Below the pieces are notes generated by a model that was given only the letters and a program-made list of their open reading frames with translations, searched no databases and was not told where the DNA came from. A stretch of DNA of 64,000 nt, taken from assembly GCA_964398945.1 (NCBI GenBank), contig CAYNOT010000002.1, positions 248,001 through 312,000 of the forward strand. Direction: 5' to 3'. The DNA comes from JBGTGG01 sp964398945. GTDB taxonomy: Bacteria > Bacteroidota > Bacteroidia > Cytophagales > Cyclobacteriaceae. The position numbers and the translations under genes are program-made. Shown here in pieces: positions 7,852 through 15,493 of the stretch; within the stretch, counting starts at the first letter, position 1, and the number at the start of each line of letters is the position of its first letter.

Positions 7852-8538
7852 ATGAAGAACCTACCCAACATTATTATTGCCATCGATGGTTATTCTGCAT
7901 GCGGAAAAAGTACAACCGCGAAAGAAGCTGCCCGAATCCTTGGATATCGCTACATCGATTCGGGGGCAATGTACCGGGCGGTTACGCATTACTTTTTGGA
8001 AAACCACGTTTCACTATTCAGTCCCAAGGAAATACAGCAGGCGTTGGGCAACATGGATATTGCATTTAAGGCTGATGCCAGAAATGAAACCAATATTTAC
8101 CTGAACGGTCTAAAAGTAGACGAAAAGATCAGGAAGATGAAAATTTCCGATCAGGTAAGCAATGTAAGTGCGATTAAAGAAGTTCGCCAGGCGATGGTCG
8201 CGCTTCAACGCAAGTTTGGCAAAGATAAAGGGATCGTTATGGACGGAAGGGATATCGGCACTGTGGTATTCCCCGATGCCCACCTCAAGGTTTTCATGAC
8301 AGCGGATATTGCTACCCGCGCCATCCGCAGACAAAAGGAATTGTTGGAAGCAAACCAACTGGTGAACCTGGATGATGTAATTGCCAACATTGCCAGGCGT
8401 GATTCGATTGATACATCCCGAAAGGAAAGCCCGCTAAGAAAGGCCGATAATGCCATAACAATTGACACTACACACATGTTTATTGAAGAGCAGGTGGACG
8501 AAGTTGTGCGGTTGGCATTAACACAAATTTTGGCCTAA
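7852..8538 (+). CDS. cmk: cytidylate kinase
   Basis: Phosphorylates CMP and dCMP with ATP for nucleotide synthesis. 228 residues. The P-loop GYSACGKST is at residues 12-20, followed by the substrate site YIDSGAMYRAVT; the CMP-binding insertion and the MDGRDIGTVVFPDAHLKVF block are intact, as is the lid (RRDSIDTSRKESPLRKADNA). A GTG at 7828 would extend the product by eight residues into the lipoprotein gene; ATG 7852, 2 nt after that stop, matches the family start better. Confidence 0.96.
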   Translation: MKNLPNIIIAIDGYSACGKSTTAKEAARILGYRYIDSGAMYRAVTHYFLENHVSLFSPKEIQQALGNMDIAFKADARNETNIYLNGLKVDEKIRKMKISDQVSNVSAIKEVRQAMVALQRKFGKDKGIVMDGRDIGTVVFPDAHLKVFMTADIATRAIRRQKELLEANQLVNLDDVIANIARRDSIDTSRKESPLRKADNAITIDTTHMFIEEQVDEVVRLALTQILA

Positions 8539-8571
8539 TCGGGGTATATGCCCCCGAACCCAAACAACTGC

Positions 8572-8632
8572 TTTTTAAGTACCATATATTGCGATTTTAT
8601 CCTTCTTTGGTACTAAAAAATTATTATTTTTG
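8572..8632 (+). promoter_or_regulatory. nqr operon promoter with overlapping inverted repeat
   Basis: TATTTTTG at 8625-8632 fits the TAnnTTTG -7 element. Upstream, 8572-8583 and 8609-8620 form a 12-bp inverted repeat with one mismatch (AAGTACC...GGTACT core), whose right arm covers the expected -33 region. A TTTG at 8606-8609 has a short 15-bp spacer. The repeat could be an operator or the terminator of cmk. Confidence 0.4.
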
Positions 8633-8666
8633 CCACGTTCTTTAATTAACGATCGTCACTAAAAGC

Positions 8667-10031
8667 ATGGGTAAATTTATCCGACTCAAAAAGGGCTTTG
8701 ATATCAAACTTGCAGGAAAAGCCTCTCCAACCATTGCGCAAATCGATCAACCTGAAACGTTTTCTATTAAACCTACTGATTTTGAAGGGGTTTACCTTCC
8801 CAAAGTAATTGTAAAGGAAGGGGAAAATGTAAAAGCAGGTTCGGTTTTGTTCCATGAGAAGCGCAATGATAAGATTGTTTTCACCGCGCCAATCAGTGGT
8901 GAGGTTGTGGAAATCGTTCGTGGTGAAAAGCGGAAATTATTAGGGGTAAAAATCCTGGCGGATAAAACACCCGAATATGTTCAATTCAAAAAATATTCAG
9001 TTTCTGACCTTACCGGAATAAACCGGGAAGAGGCGCAGGAACAAATGCTTCAAAGTGGGGTTTGGCCAAATTTGGTACAACGCCCGTATGGTATTGTTGC
9101 TGATCCGAACGAGACCCCGAAAGCAATTTTTATTTCAGCCTTTGATTCCCATCCATTGGCTCCCGATTACAATGTAATTTTTAAAGGGCAAGAGCAATAT
9201 TTTCAAGCAGGGTTAACGGTGTTGAAAAAATTCACACCCGGGCTCATCCATTTGAATGTTCACGCAGAACTTGAGATTGCCACCATTTTTTCACAAGCCA
9301 AGGGTGTAGAACTCAATAAATTTTCAGGGGTACACCCGGCAGGCTGTGTCGGTGTTCAAATCCACCACATTGACCCGATCAATAAAGGTGATATTGTGTG
9401 GACCATCAACCCGTTTGGTGTAATCCAAATCGGTAAACTTTTCTTAAATGGGGTTTATGATGCTTCACGGGTAATCGCAGTTGCCGGTTCAGAAGTTGTC
9501 AAGCCTCAATATTATAAAACCTATACAGGCGCAGCCATAAAGAAATTTTTGGAGGGCAACTTGAAACAAGACCATGTACGGGTTGTTTCCGGTAACGTCC
9601 TTACCGGAACATCCATTGGAAAAGATGGTTATGTTGGGTTCTTTGATAATGTTGTAACCGTTATCCCGGAAGGAAACCATCATGAATTCTTAGGTTGGAT
9701 CATGCCACAAGCAAACAAAGTGAGTTTTCAACGCGCTTTTGGATTGCTTTCTTTTTTATTCCCGAAAAAAGAACACAAACTAAACAGTAATACCAACGGG
9801 GAGCCCCGTGCATTTGTGCAAACAGGGGTTTTCGAGAAGGTGACACCCATGGATATCCTTCCAACCCAATTGCTGAAGTCCATTATCGCAGAAGATTTTG
9901 ATGAGATGGAAGCCTTGGGGATTTATGAAGTGGTAGAAGAGGACCTTGCCCTTTGTGAATTTGTGGACATGTCGAAGCACAACGTACAAGGGTTGGTGCG
10001 TGAAGGAATTGAATTATTGCGGAATAGTTAA
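8667..10031 (+). CDS. nqrA: Na+-translocating NADH:quinone reductase subunit A
   Basis: NqrA, the membrane-associated subunit of the sodium-pumping NADH dehydrogenase. 454 residues, normal length. The N-terminus (IRLKKGFDIKLAGKA) and the lipoyl/biotinyl-like barrel with VKEGENVKAGSVLFHEK are typical, as is HPAGCVGVQIHHIDPI in the central Rossmann-like part. It is the first gene of nqrABCDE; nqrB starts 6 nt downstream. Confidence 0.97.
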   Translation: MGKFIRLKKGFDIKLAGKASPTIAQIDQPETFSIKPTDFEGVYLPKVIVKEGENVKAGSVLFHEKRNDKIVFTAPISGEVVEIVRGEKRKLLGVKILADKTPEYVQFKKYSVSDLTGINREEAQEQMLQSGVWPNLVQRPYGIVADPNETPKAIFISAFDSHPLAPDYNVIFKGQEQYFQAGLTVLKKFTPGLIHLNVHAELEIATIFSQAKGVELNKFSGVHPAGCVGVQIHHIDPINKGDIVWTINPFGVIQIGKLFLNGVYDASRVIAVAGSEVVKPQYYKTYTGAAIKKFLEGNLKQDHVRVVSGNVLTGTSIGKDGYVGFFDNVVTVIPEGNHHEFLGWIMPQANKVSFQRAFGLLSFLFPKKEHKLNSNTNGEPRAFVQTGVFEKVTPMDILPTQLLKSIIAEDFDEMEALGIYEVVEEDLALCEFVDMSKHNVQGLVREGIELLRNS

Positions 10032-10037
10032 TCGTAT

Positions 10038-11240
10038 ATGAAGTTTATAAGGAATCAAATTGATCAGGTAAAACACAACTTCGAGAAGGGTGGTAAACTT
10101 CATAAGTACTACTACGTTTTTGAAGCGTTTGAAACATTTCTTTTTGCCCCCGATTCGGTAACGGGTCCGAAAGGTGCACAAATCCGGGATGCAATTGACA
10201 TGAAACGGCTCATGATGACCGTGATCATTGCCATGGTGCCGTGTTTGTTGTTTGGAATTTATAATGTTGGTTACCAACATTTTTTGGCGACAGGGGTTGC
10301 TGCCACTACCGGTGAAATGATTTGGGTAGGGATTGTTCAGGTGATGCCAGTCGTTATTGTTTCCTATGCAGCCGGTCTTGGTGTGGAGTTTTTATTTGCA
10401 ACACTCCGCAGGCATCCGGTCAATGAAGGCTTTTTGGTAACCGGGATGTTGATCCCATTGATAATGCCCCCGGATATACCACTATGGCAAGTAGCGCTTG
10501 CTACTATCTTTGCGGTGATTATTGGCAAGGAAGCTTTTGGTGGTACGGGTATGAACGTCCTGAATGTAGCGCTTACGGCACGGGCATTTTTATACTTTGG
10601 TTACCCGGCCGATATTTCTGGTGATGTATGGTCATATATCCCGGAAGGAGCAACTGCTGTTTCCGGATTTTCCGGGGCAACCCCGCTAGCGCTAGCAGCT
10701 GAGGCACTGGAAGGAACAAATGTAGTTTCCTCATTTGCATCCTTTGGTACAGGCTGGGCACCGGAAGGTTTTTATAGTTTCTCCAATATGTTTTTTGGGT
10801 TTATCCCCGGTTGTGTTGGTGAGACGTCTGTCTTAATGTGTTTGATTGGTGCTGCTATCTTAATCATGACGGGAGTAGGAAGTTGGAAAGTGATGGTGGG
10901 TGTAGTGGCAGGTGCATACATTACAGGGTACGGTTTTAATTTGATCGGTGCAAATGAATTTATGCTGATGCCTGCCCATTATCATCTGGTCATTGGTGGG
11001 TTGGCCTTTGGAACGGTATTCATGGCAACGGATCCTGTAACAGCTTCACAAACCGAAACGGGAAAATGGATTTATGGGTTTTTAATCGGTGTCCTAACAG
11101 TTGTCATAAGGGCTTTTAATCCGGCCTATCCGGAGGGGATTATGATGGCCATTCTGTTAATGAATGTGTTTGCCCCGCTTATTGATTATTATGTAGTTAA
11201 TGCCAACAAAAAAAGAAGATTAAAACGTGCGACAGTCTAA
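10038..11240 (+). CDS. nqrB: Na+-translocating NADH:quinone reductase subunit B
   Basis: Integral membrane subunit, part of the sodium channel. 400 residues with about ten membrane helices. The FMN-attachment motif SGATPLALA (residues about 213-221) carries the Thr that is covalently linked to FMN through phosphate. The motif FGGTGMNVLNVALTARAFLYF is conserved. It overlaps nqrC by 14 nt, indicating translational coupling. Confidence 0.97.
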   Translation: MKFIRNQIDQVKHNFEKGGKLHKYYYVFEAFETFLFAPDSVTGPKGAQIRDAIDMKRLMMTVIIAMVPCLLFGIYNVGYQHFLATGVAATTGEMIWVGIVQVMPVVIVSYAAGLGVEFLFATLRRHPVNEGFLVTGMLIPLIMPPDIPLWQVALATIFAVIIGKEAFGGTGMNVLNVALTARAFLYFGYPADISGDVWSYIPEGATAVSGFSGATPLALAAEALEGTNVVSSFASFGTGWAPEGFYSFSNMFFGFIPGCVGETSVLMCLIGAAILIMTGVGSWKVMVGVVAGAYITGYGFNLIGANEFMLMPAHYHLVIGGLAFGTVFMATDPVTASQTETGKWIYGFLIGVLTVVIRAFNPAYPEGIMMAILLMNVFAPLIDYYVVNANKKRRLKRATV

Positions 11241-12012
11241 CGGTTATATCATCATATTCACAGTCGCGCTTACTATTGTAGTAGGTGGACTGCTAGCAGG
11301 CGCTTCTCAATTTTTAGGCCCTGCACAACAACGCTCTGTTGATTTGGACACCAAATCATCCATTCTTAATGCTGTGCAAAACCAGGTAAAGATCAACGAA
11401 GGCGATGATGTTCTTGCTATTTATGACAGGCGCATTTCATCCCTCGTGGTTGATTTTGATGGAAATGAAATCACGACCGATGCAAAAGGCAATCCTGTGG
11501 TAGCAGAGAAAGTGGATATTCTTAAGAATTATAAGCTTGATCCGAAAGAACGGGAATACCCGGTTTTCAAACTCATGAATGCTGAAGACTCCACTAAAGT
11601 GGAGGCATATATCCTTCCGGTTTATGGTGCCGGTTTGTGGGACAAGATTTGGGGATATGTAGCGATAGATGCTAAGTTGGAAACCATTGTTGGTGTTTCG
11701 TTTGACCACAAAGGAGAAACCCCGGGTTTAGGCCAGCGCATAGCCACCCCTGAAATCCAAAACCGGTATGAAGGGAAAAAGATATTTGATGAATCTGGCA
11801 AACTTGTTTCAGTGCAAATGATGAAAGGTGAGCACGGGGGCGGTGTGTCCAGTATTGAGTATTATAAAGGTAAGCCTCATCAGGTTGATGGAATGTCGGG
11901 CTCAACGCTAACCGGAAACGGACTTAACCAAATGCTAAAAGCATACCTGGAAGCATATCAGAATTATTTCAAAAAAATTGGGAGCGGTTCAACAACGGCA
12001 TCCATCAAATAA
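11227..12012 (+). CDS. nqrC: Na+-translocating NADH:quinone reductase subunit C
   Basis: Periplasmic FMN-carrying subunit: one N-terminal membrane anchor (IIIFTVALTIVVGGLLAGA) and an FMN-binding domain ending in DGMSGSTLTGNG, where the second Thr of the S-G-x-T-x-T motif carries FMN. 261 residues, normal length. The start is GTG 11227, inside the end of nqrB. nqrD follows after 12 nt. Confidence 0.96.
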   Translation: MRQSNGYIIIFTVALTIVVGGLLAGASQFLGPAQQRSVDLDTKSSILNAVQNQVKINEGDDVLAIYDRRISSLVVDFDGNEITTDAKGNPVVAEKVDILKNYKLDPKEREYPVFKLMNAEDSTKVEAYILPVYGAGLWDKIWGYVAIDAKLETIVGVSFDHKGETPGLGQRIATPEIQNRYEGKKIFDESGKLVSVQMMKGEHGGGVSSIEYYKGKPHQVDGMSGSTLTGNGLNQMLKAYLEAYQNYFKKIGSGSTTASIK

Positions 12013-12024
12013 ATAATATAGAGT

Positions 12025-12696
12025 ATGGCAGAGACACTAGAAGCAGGACTAGAAGCAGTAGTAAAGAAAACGGCCGAGCCGATTTTTTCGAAGCGTAGAA
12101 GAAAAATTGTCAATGACCCACTGAACGAAGAAAACCCTGTTACCGTACAAGTGTTGGGGATTTGTTCAGCGCTCGCGATTACAATCAAAATGGAACCGAC
12201 ACTGATCATGGGGATTTCTGTGATTACCGTAGTGGCATTTTCCAACTTGCTTATATCGATGATGAGGAATTACATCCCAAACAGGATTCGTATTATCGTG
12301 CAACTTGCTGTTGTTGCTACGTTGGTAACCTTGGTTTCGGAAGTGTTGAAAGCATACAGCTACCCAATGTACAAAGTATTGGGTGCGTTTGTTGGTTTGA
12401 TTATTACCAACTGTATTGTAATGGGTCGACTTGAAGCATTTGCAATGGGGAACAAACCATACGATTCAGTATTGGATGGTATTGGAAGTGGAATGGGCTA
12501 TGCCTGGATTATCCTTGCCGTTTCTTTCTTCAGGGAATTATTGGGGTCGGGATCAGTTTTTGATTTCCAGGTTTTTAAAAGTATTGGACTCGCCTACACT
12601 ACCAATTCATTGATGGTGGATTCTGTTGGTGCCTTTATGATCCTGGGCATTATCATTTGGGTACAGCGGGCGAAAACCGGATATGTTGAACATTAA
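12025..12696 (+). CDS. nqrD: Na+-translocating NADH:quinone reductase subunit D
   Basis: Membrane subunit of the RnfE/NqrD family; with NqrE it forms the inverted-repeat helical pair that holds an iron centre in the membrane. 223 residues, six helices. The conserved NPVTVQVLGICSALAIT and NCIVMGRLEAFAMGN are present; the Cys in each half-helix is retained. An extra N-terminal charged segment of about 30 residues is normal for Bacteroidota. Confidence 0.96.
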   Translation: MAETLEAGLEAVVKKTAEPIFSKRRRKIVNDPLNEENPVTVQVLGICSALAITIKMEPTLIMGISVITVVAFSNLLISMMRNYIPNRIRIIVQLAVVATLVTLVSEVLKAYSYPMYKVLGAFVGLIITNCIVMGRLEAFAMGNKPYDSVLDGIGSGMGYAWIILAVSFFRELLGSGSVFDFQVFKSIGLAYTTNSLMVDSVGAFMILGIIIWVQRAKTGYVEH

Positions 12697-12717
12697 TCAT
12701 TGTAAATAGATATTGAT

Positions 12718-13329
12718 ATGGAATTGATAAGCCTCGGGATAAAATCCATTTTTATAGAGAATATGATCTTTGCCTACTTCTTAGGCATGTGTTCATACCT
12801 GGCTGTTTCCAAAAAAGTAACAACGGCATTGGGACTAGGCGCAGCAGTTGTCTTTGTGAACGCGATCACCGTTCCAGTAAACTGGTTGATCCAGGAATAC
12901 ATTTTGAAAGAGGGCGCACTTTCTTTTCTGGGGGCACAGTTTGAAAGTGTCAACCTGGAGTTTTTACAATTCATTATGTTTATCTGTATCATCGCAGCGA
13001 TTGTACAATTGGTGGAAATGGTAATTGAAAAAGCATCACCAACCTTGTATGCATCGTTGGGTATTTTCCTTCCATTGATTGCGGTAAACTGTGCAATCTT
13101 AGGATCATCCCTTTTTATGATCCAACGTGATTACACACTGGCTGAAGCAACTGTTTTTGGTTTTGGTGGTGGCATTGGATGGTTGCTTGCGATTGTTGCA
13201 CTTGCCGCCATTCGCGAGAAGATGAAATATTCAAATGTACCGGCACCATTAAAAGGATTGGGCATTACCATGTTCATTACCGGGTTGATGGGACTGGCCT
13301 TTAAATCTTTTATAGGAATAGCCCTGTAG
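12718..13329 (+). CDS. nqrE: Na+-translocating NADH:quinone reductase subunit E
   Basis: Membrane subunit of the RnfA/NqrE family, partner of NqrD. 203 residues, six helices, with IENMIFAYFLGMCSYLAVSKK at the start and LIAVNCAILGSSLF in the second half containing the conserved Cys. It is the last nqr gene here: a strong terminator begins 21 nt after the stop, and nqrF, encoding the NADH-oxidising flavoprotein, does not follow. Confidence 0.96.
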   Translation: MELISLGIKSIFIENMIFAYFLGMCSYLAVSKKVTTALGLGAAVVFVNAITVPVNWLIQEYILKEGALSFLGAQFESVNLEFLQFIMFICIIAAIVQLVEMVIEKASPTLYASLGIFLPLIAVNCAILGSSLFMIQRDYTLAEATVFGFGGGIGWLLAIVALAAIREKMKYSNVPAPLKGLGITMFITGLMGLAFKSFIGIAL

Positions 13330-13350
13330 GCTTAACAATAAAAAGAATCC

Positions 13351-13384
13351 AAAGGGCTTTCGGTAATTTTCGAAAGCCCTTTTT
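13351..13384 (+). terminator. nqr operon terminator
   Basis: A perfect 12-bp stem (13351-13362 with 13371-13382, 8-nt loop) continues into a T-run at 13380-13384, directly after nqrE. Confidence 0.9.
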
Positions 13385-13397
13385 AATTTATAACACT

Positions 13398-13970
13398 ATG
13401 GAAAACAATATATTCAAACGTGCGGTACGGTACTTTTTCAGTGGCACGCTCTTTATCGTTCCGTTGGTAGCCACTGCTTACTTTTTATACGTGTCCTTCG
13501 ATTGGCTCGACAGCTTGTTGCACATTCCGTACCCGGGGGTTGGTTTTTTGATTTTGATTTTGGCCATTACCGGGTTTGGCTACCTCACTACCAATTTTGC
13601 TTTTAATACCTTTTCGAATTTCTTTGAAAGCTCGCTAAAGAAAATCCCATTATTAAGCTTGATTTACTCTTCCATTAAAGATTTAATTGAAGCATTTGTT
13701 GGGGAGAAGAAAAAATTCAGCAAACCGGTGTTGGTCACAATCAATAAGGAGAACAATTTATTTCAAATTGGATTCATCACCCAAAAAGATTTATCTGAGT
13801 TGGGGTTGAATGATATGGTGTCGGTGTATTTGCCGCACTCATACGCCTTTTCGGGTATTCATTATGTGGTACCGAAAGAACATGTAAGACCATTGAATGT
13901 AAGCGGTACTGTTGCAATGAAATATATTGTTTCGGGTGGCGTTTCCGGATTTAAGGAGGTGAATGATTGA
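13398..13970 (+). CDS. DUF502 family membrane protein
   Basis: 190 residues. Two N-terminal membrane helices (GTLFIVPLVATAYFLYVSF and GVGFLILILAITGFGYLTTNF) are followed by the DUF502 core: an amphipathic segment FFESSLKKIPLLSLIYSSIKDLIEAF, then a soluble beta-rich domain with VLVTINKENNLFQIGFIT and YVVPKEHVRPLNVSG. The family is widespread in bacteria and also occurs in plants (COV-like); its biochemical role is unknown. It is separate from the nqr operon, with the terminator between them. Confidence 0.88.
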   Translation: MENNIFKRAVRYFFSGTLFIVPLVATAYFLYVSFDWLDSLLHIPYPGVGFLILILAITGFGYLTTNFAFNTFSNFFESSLKKIPLLSLIYSSIKDLIEAFVGEKKKFSKPVLVTINKENNLFQIGFITQKDLSELGLNDMVSVYLPHSYAFSGIHYVVPKEHVRPLNVSGTVAMKYIVSGGVSGFKEVND

Positions 13971-14033
13971 TACTGATAACAGATTCGTACGCAATTCTTA
14001 TTTTTCTAACATAAATTCCCTTAATTTTAAAAT

Positions 14034-14222
14034 ATGAGCAAGGAAGAAATGAAATTAGCCATAGCCGAATTGTTAGAGGACACACCAGAACAAATTCTTA
14101 CTGAAGTTCTAAATTATTTGGAATCTGTTAAGAAAATTTCTCCGGAAAAATTCAATCTAGCCCGGGACCTAAGAAGAATTTTAACTGAAGATAAAGAACT
14201 CTTAGAGCGGTTGGCAAAATGA
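14034..14222 (+). CDS. probable antitoxin partner of a Doc-type toxin
   Basis: 62 residues, small, acidic and helical: MSKEEMKLAIAELLEDTPEQILTEV.. then RDLRRILTEDKELLERLAK. Its last codon overlaps the ATG of a Fic/Doc-type reading frame (ATGA, 14219-14222), the classical antitoxin-toxin coupling. The sequence does not show an obvious Phd DNA-binding fold, so the assignment relies on size, charge and position. The antitoxin is intact although its toxin is destroyed. Confidence 0.6.
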   Translation: MSKEEMKLAIAELLEDTPEQILTEVLNYLESVKKISPEKFNLARDLRRILTEDKELLERLAK

Positions 14223-14302
14223 TTGAGTTAGATGACGTTCTTAAAATTCATTCAATTCTAATTGAAAAGTTTGGGGGTGTCGAAGGGTTCCGCTCCCAAT
14301 GA
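14219..14302 (+). pseudogene. doc: Doc/Fic-family toxin, N-terminal stub
   Basis: Only 27 codons remain, beginning MIELDDVLKIHSILIEKFGG, which closely matches the N-terminus of death-on-curing proteins. The frame stops at 14300-14302, just where a 61-bp repeat copy (14288-14348) begins. The Fic motif (HPFxxGN) region is missing, so the toxin cannot be active. Confidence 0.75.
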
Positions 14303-14348
14303 TCTGCTTCTTTTTGCTGATCGATTTTCCACTTCTACAGTATTTAAC
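14288..14348. repeat. copy A of the 3'-tail repeat
   Basis: 61 bp nearly identical to 14960-15020 (copy B) and, over about 45 bp, to 15125-15172, the 3' end of the minus-strand gene at 15116-15397. Read on the minus strand it encodes a variant of the same tail (KIDQQKEADHWER). It forms the junction at which the Doc stub ends. Confidence 0.75.
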
Positions 14349-14376
14349 CCATGGATAAAAAGGTTTATCTTGCTTC

Positions 14377-14661
14377 ATGGATTTTTCCCCTGTAATTTTT
14401 TGGGATGTGGAGTATTCCAAAATAGATTGGAATAAAAGCAGCCGGTTTGTTATTGGACGTGTAGTGCGTTATGGAACGGCATCGGATTGGAAAAAATTAA
14501 AAGCCTTGTATGGCCTTGCGTTAATAAAGACTGAAATGTTAAAAGAACGCGACCTTGATGAGCGTTCACTTAGCTTTTTAAGTTGTGTATTGGAAGTACC
14601 TAAAGATCAATTCAGATGCTACAAAAGCAAACCGTTGCACCCGGCACATTCCGACTTTTAG
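14377..14661 (+). CDS. DUF6922-like protein, antitoxin-side partner of AbiEii
   Basis: 94 residues. The pattern FWDVEYSKIDWNKSSRFVIGRVVRYG..DWKKLKALYG near the N-terminus, then LDERSLSFLSCVLEV, matches the small proteins (DUF6922 type) encoded directly upstream of AbiEii/AbiGii nucleotidyltransferase toxins in Bacteroidota. Its 3' end overlaps the AbiEii start (14616) by 46 nt, as in intact modules. It appears intact, but its toxin partner is internally deleted. The start may be ATG 14377 or slightly upstream. Confidence 0.65.
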   Translation: MDFSPVIFWDVEYSKIDWNKSSRFVIGRVVRYGTASDWKKLKALYGLALIKTEMLKERDLDERSLSFLSCVLEVPKDQFRCYKSKPLHPAHSDF

Positions 14662-14946
14662 AGCGGATATGCTCTATTCCTGAATTATCTGGTTTTAACC
14701 TTTGCTGGGCGTGGCCGAATGCGTGATTTTTATGATATTTATTTTTTACTTCAAGAGTTTTCACTTGCTCAGATGATTGAATTTTATAACAAAAAATATG
14801 CAGATGGAAACGAGATGATGGTTGCCAGAAGCCTCACTTTTTTTGATGATGCGAATACTGATGAACAACCTAAAACCCTATTGTCCGGAATCTCCTGGGA
14901 ACAAATAAAAAAAACTATCTTAATGGAAGTTAAAAAATTATACTAA
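14616..14946 (+). pseudogene. AbiEii/AbiGii-type nucleotidyltransferase toxin, internal deletion
   Basis: The first 29 codons from ATG 14616 (MLQKQTVAPGTFRLLERICS then IPELSGFNL) match the N-terminus of AbiEii-family proteins. The expected GGTALALQLGHR..DLDLF nucleotidyltransferase centre is absent; the frame stops at 14724-14726. The C-terminal part continues in another frame from about 14711 (RMRDFYDIYFLLQEFSLAQM to the stop at 14946). Family members have about 200-300 residues, so the catalytic middle has been lost together with a frame change. Non-functional. Confidence 0.8.
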
Positions 14947-14959
14947 TCACCTCTGCCAC

Positions 14960-15020
14960 TTCCGCTCCCAATACCCCGCTTCTTTTTGTTGATTGATTTT
15001 CCGCCTCTACAGTGTTTAAC
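14960..15020. repeat. copy B of the 3'-tail repeat
   Basis: The second 61-bp copy, aligned over its whole length with 14288-14348. On the minus strand it can be read as KINQQKEAGYWERKWQR plus a stop, a diverged version of the C-terminus of the 15116-15397 gene. It directly abuts the palindromic element at 15018-15083. Confidence 0.75.
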
Positions 15021-15083
15021 CGCAAAGACGGTAAGGCGCTAAGAAACCAGAAATTTCTTTGCGTCATTGCGTCTTTGCGGTAA
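15018..15083. repeat. REP-like palindrome of the CCGCAAAGACG type
   Basis: ACCGCAAAGACG (about 15019-15030) and CGTCTTTGCGGT (about 15070-15081) form the ends of an imperfect 60-bp palindrome, with AAGAAA/TTTCTT in the centre. Similar intergenic palindromes are dispersed in many Bacteroidota genomes. It separates repeat copy B from the intact gene below. Confidence 0.6.
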
Positions 15084-15115
15084 GATAATTAAATCCCCTT
15101 TTTAGGGACATTTCT

Positions 15116-15397
15116 TTACCTCCGCCATTTCCTTTCCCAATGATCTGCTTCTTTTTGCTGATTGATTTTTCCTTCCTTCAGAAGGGAAGCAAGTTTTTCA
15201 TTCATAGGTTCACGTGAGGTGAGATGGTAGTTGCCACAATCCTCACATTTATAAACTGCAATCGGTCCCGTTCCTTTGTTGAAATCAAAATGTGTATGCG
15301 CACCTATCAATGCTTCGATGGCAAGTTCCTCTGTTTGATATGATCGTTTACCGCAAGCCATCTTATACTTATTTAAAAGATCCCGGATAAAATTCAT
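15116..15397 (-). CDS. small conserved zinc-ribbon-like protein
   Basis: 93 residues. A helical start (MNFIRDLLNKYKMACGKRSYQTEELAIEAL) is followed by YKCEDCGNYHLT, a CxxC knuckle with nearby His that, with Cys15 or His residues, could bind zinc. The charged C-terminus (KINQQKEADHWERKWRR) exists in two extra degenerate copies upstream (A and B). No function is known. The intact copy and the two tail remnants suggest this gene has been a recombination target or duplicated before. Confidence 0.7.
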   Translation of the reverse strand: MNFIRDLLNKYKMACGKRSYQTEELAIEALIGAHTHFDFNKGTGPIAVYKCEDCGNYHLTSREPMNEKLASLLKEGKINQQKEADHWERKWRR

Positions 15398-15493
15398 GGT
15401 GGAGTGAATTCAATCAAAGACCATATTAGAACAAAGCCGGGTGGGGATTTCAATCGAAGCACCACCATGCCGAACCTGTTCGGGCATCTTTCA

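Noticed and set aside
13330..13397. Possible degraded nqrF after nqrE
   Set aside because: Only 68 bp including a terminator lie before the DUF502 gene; no ferredoxin or flavin motif in any frame.
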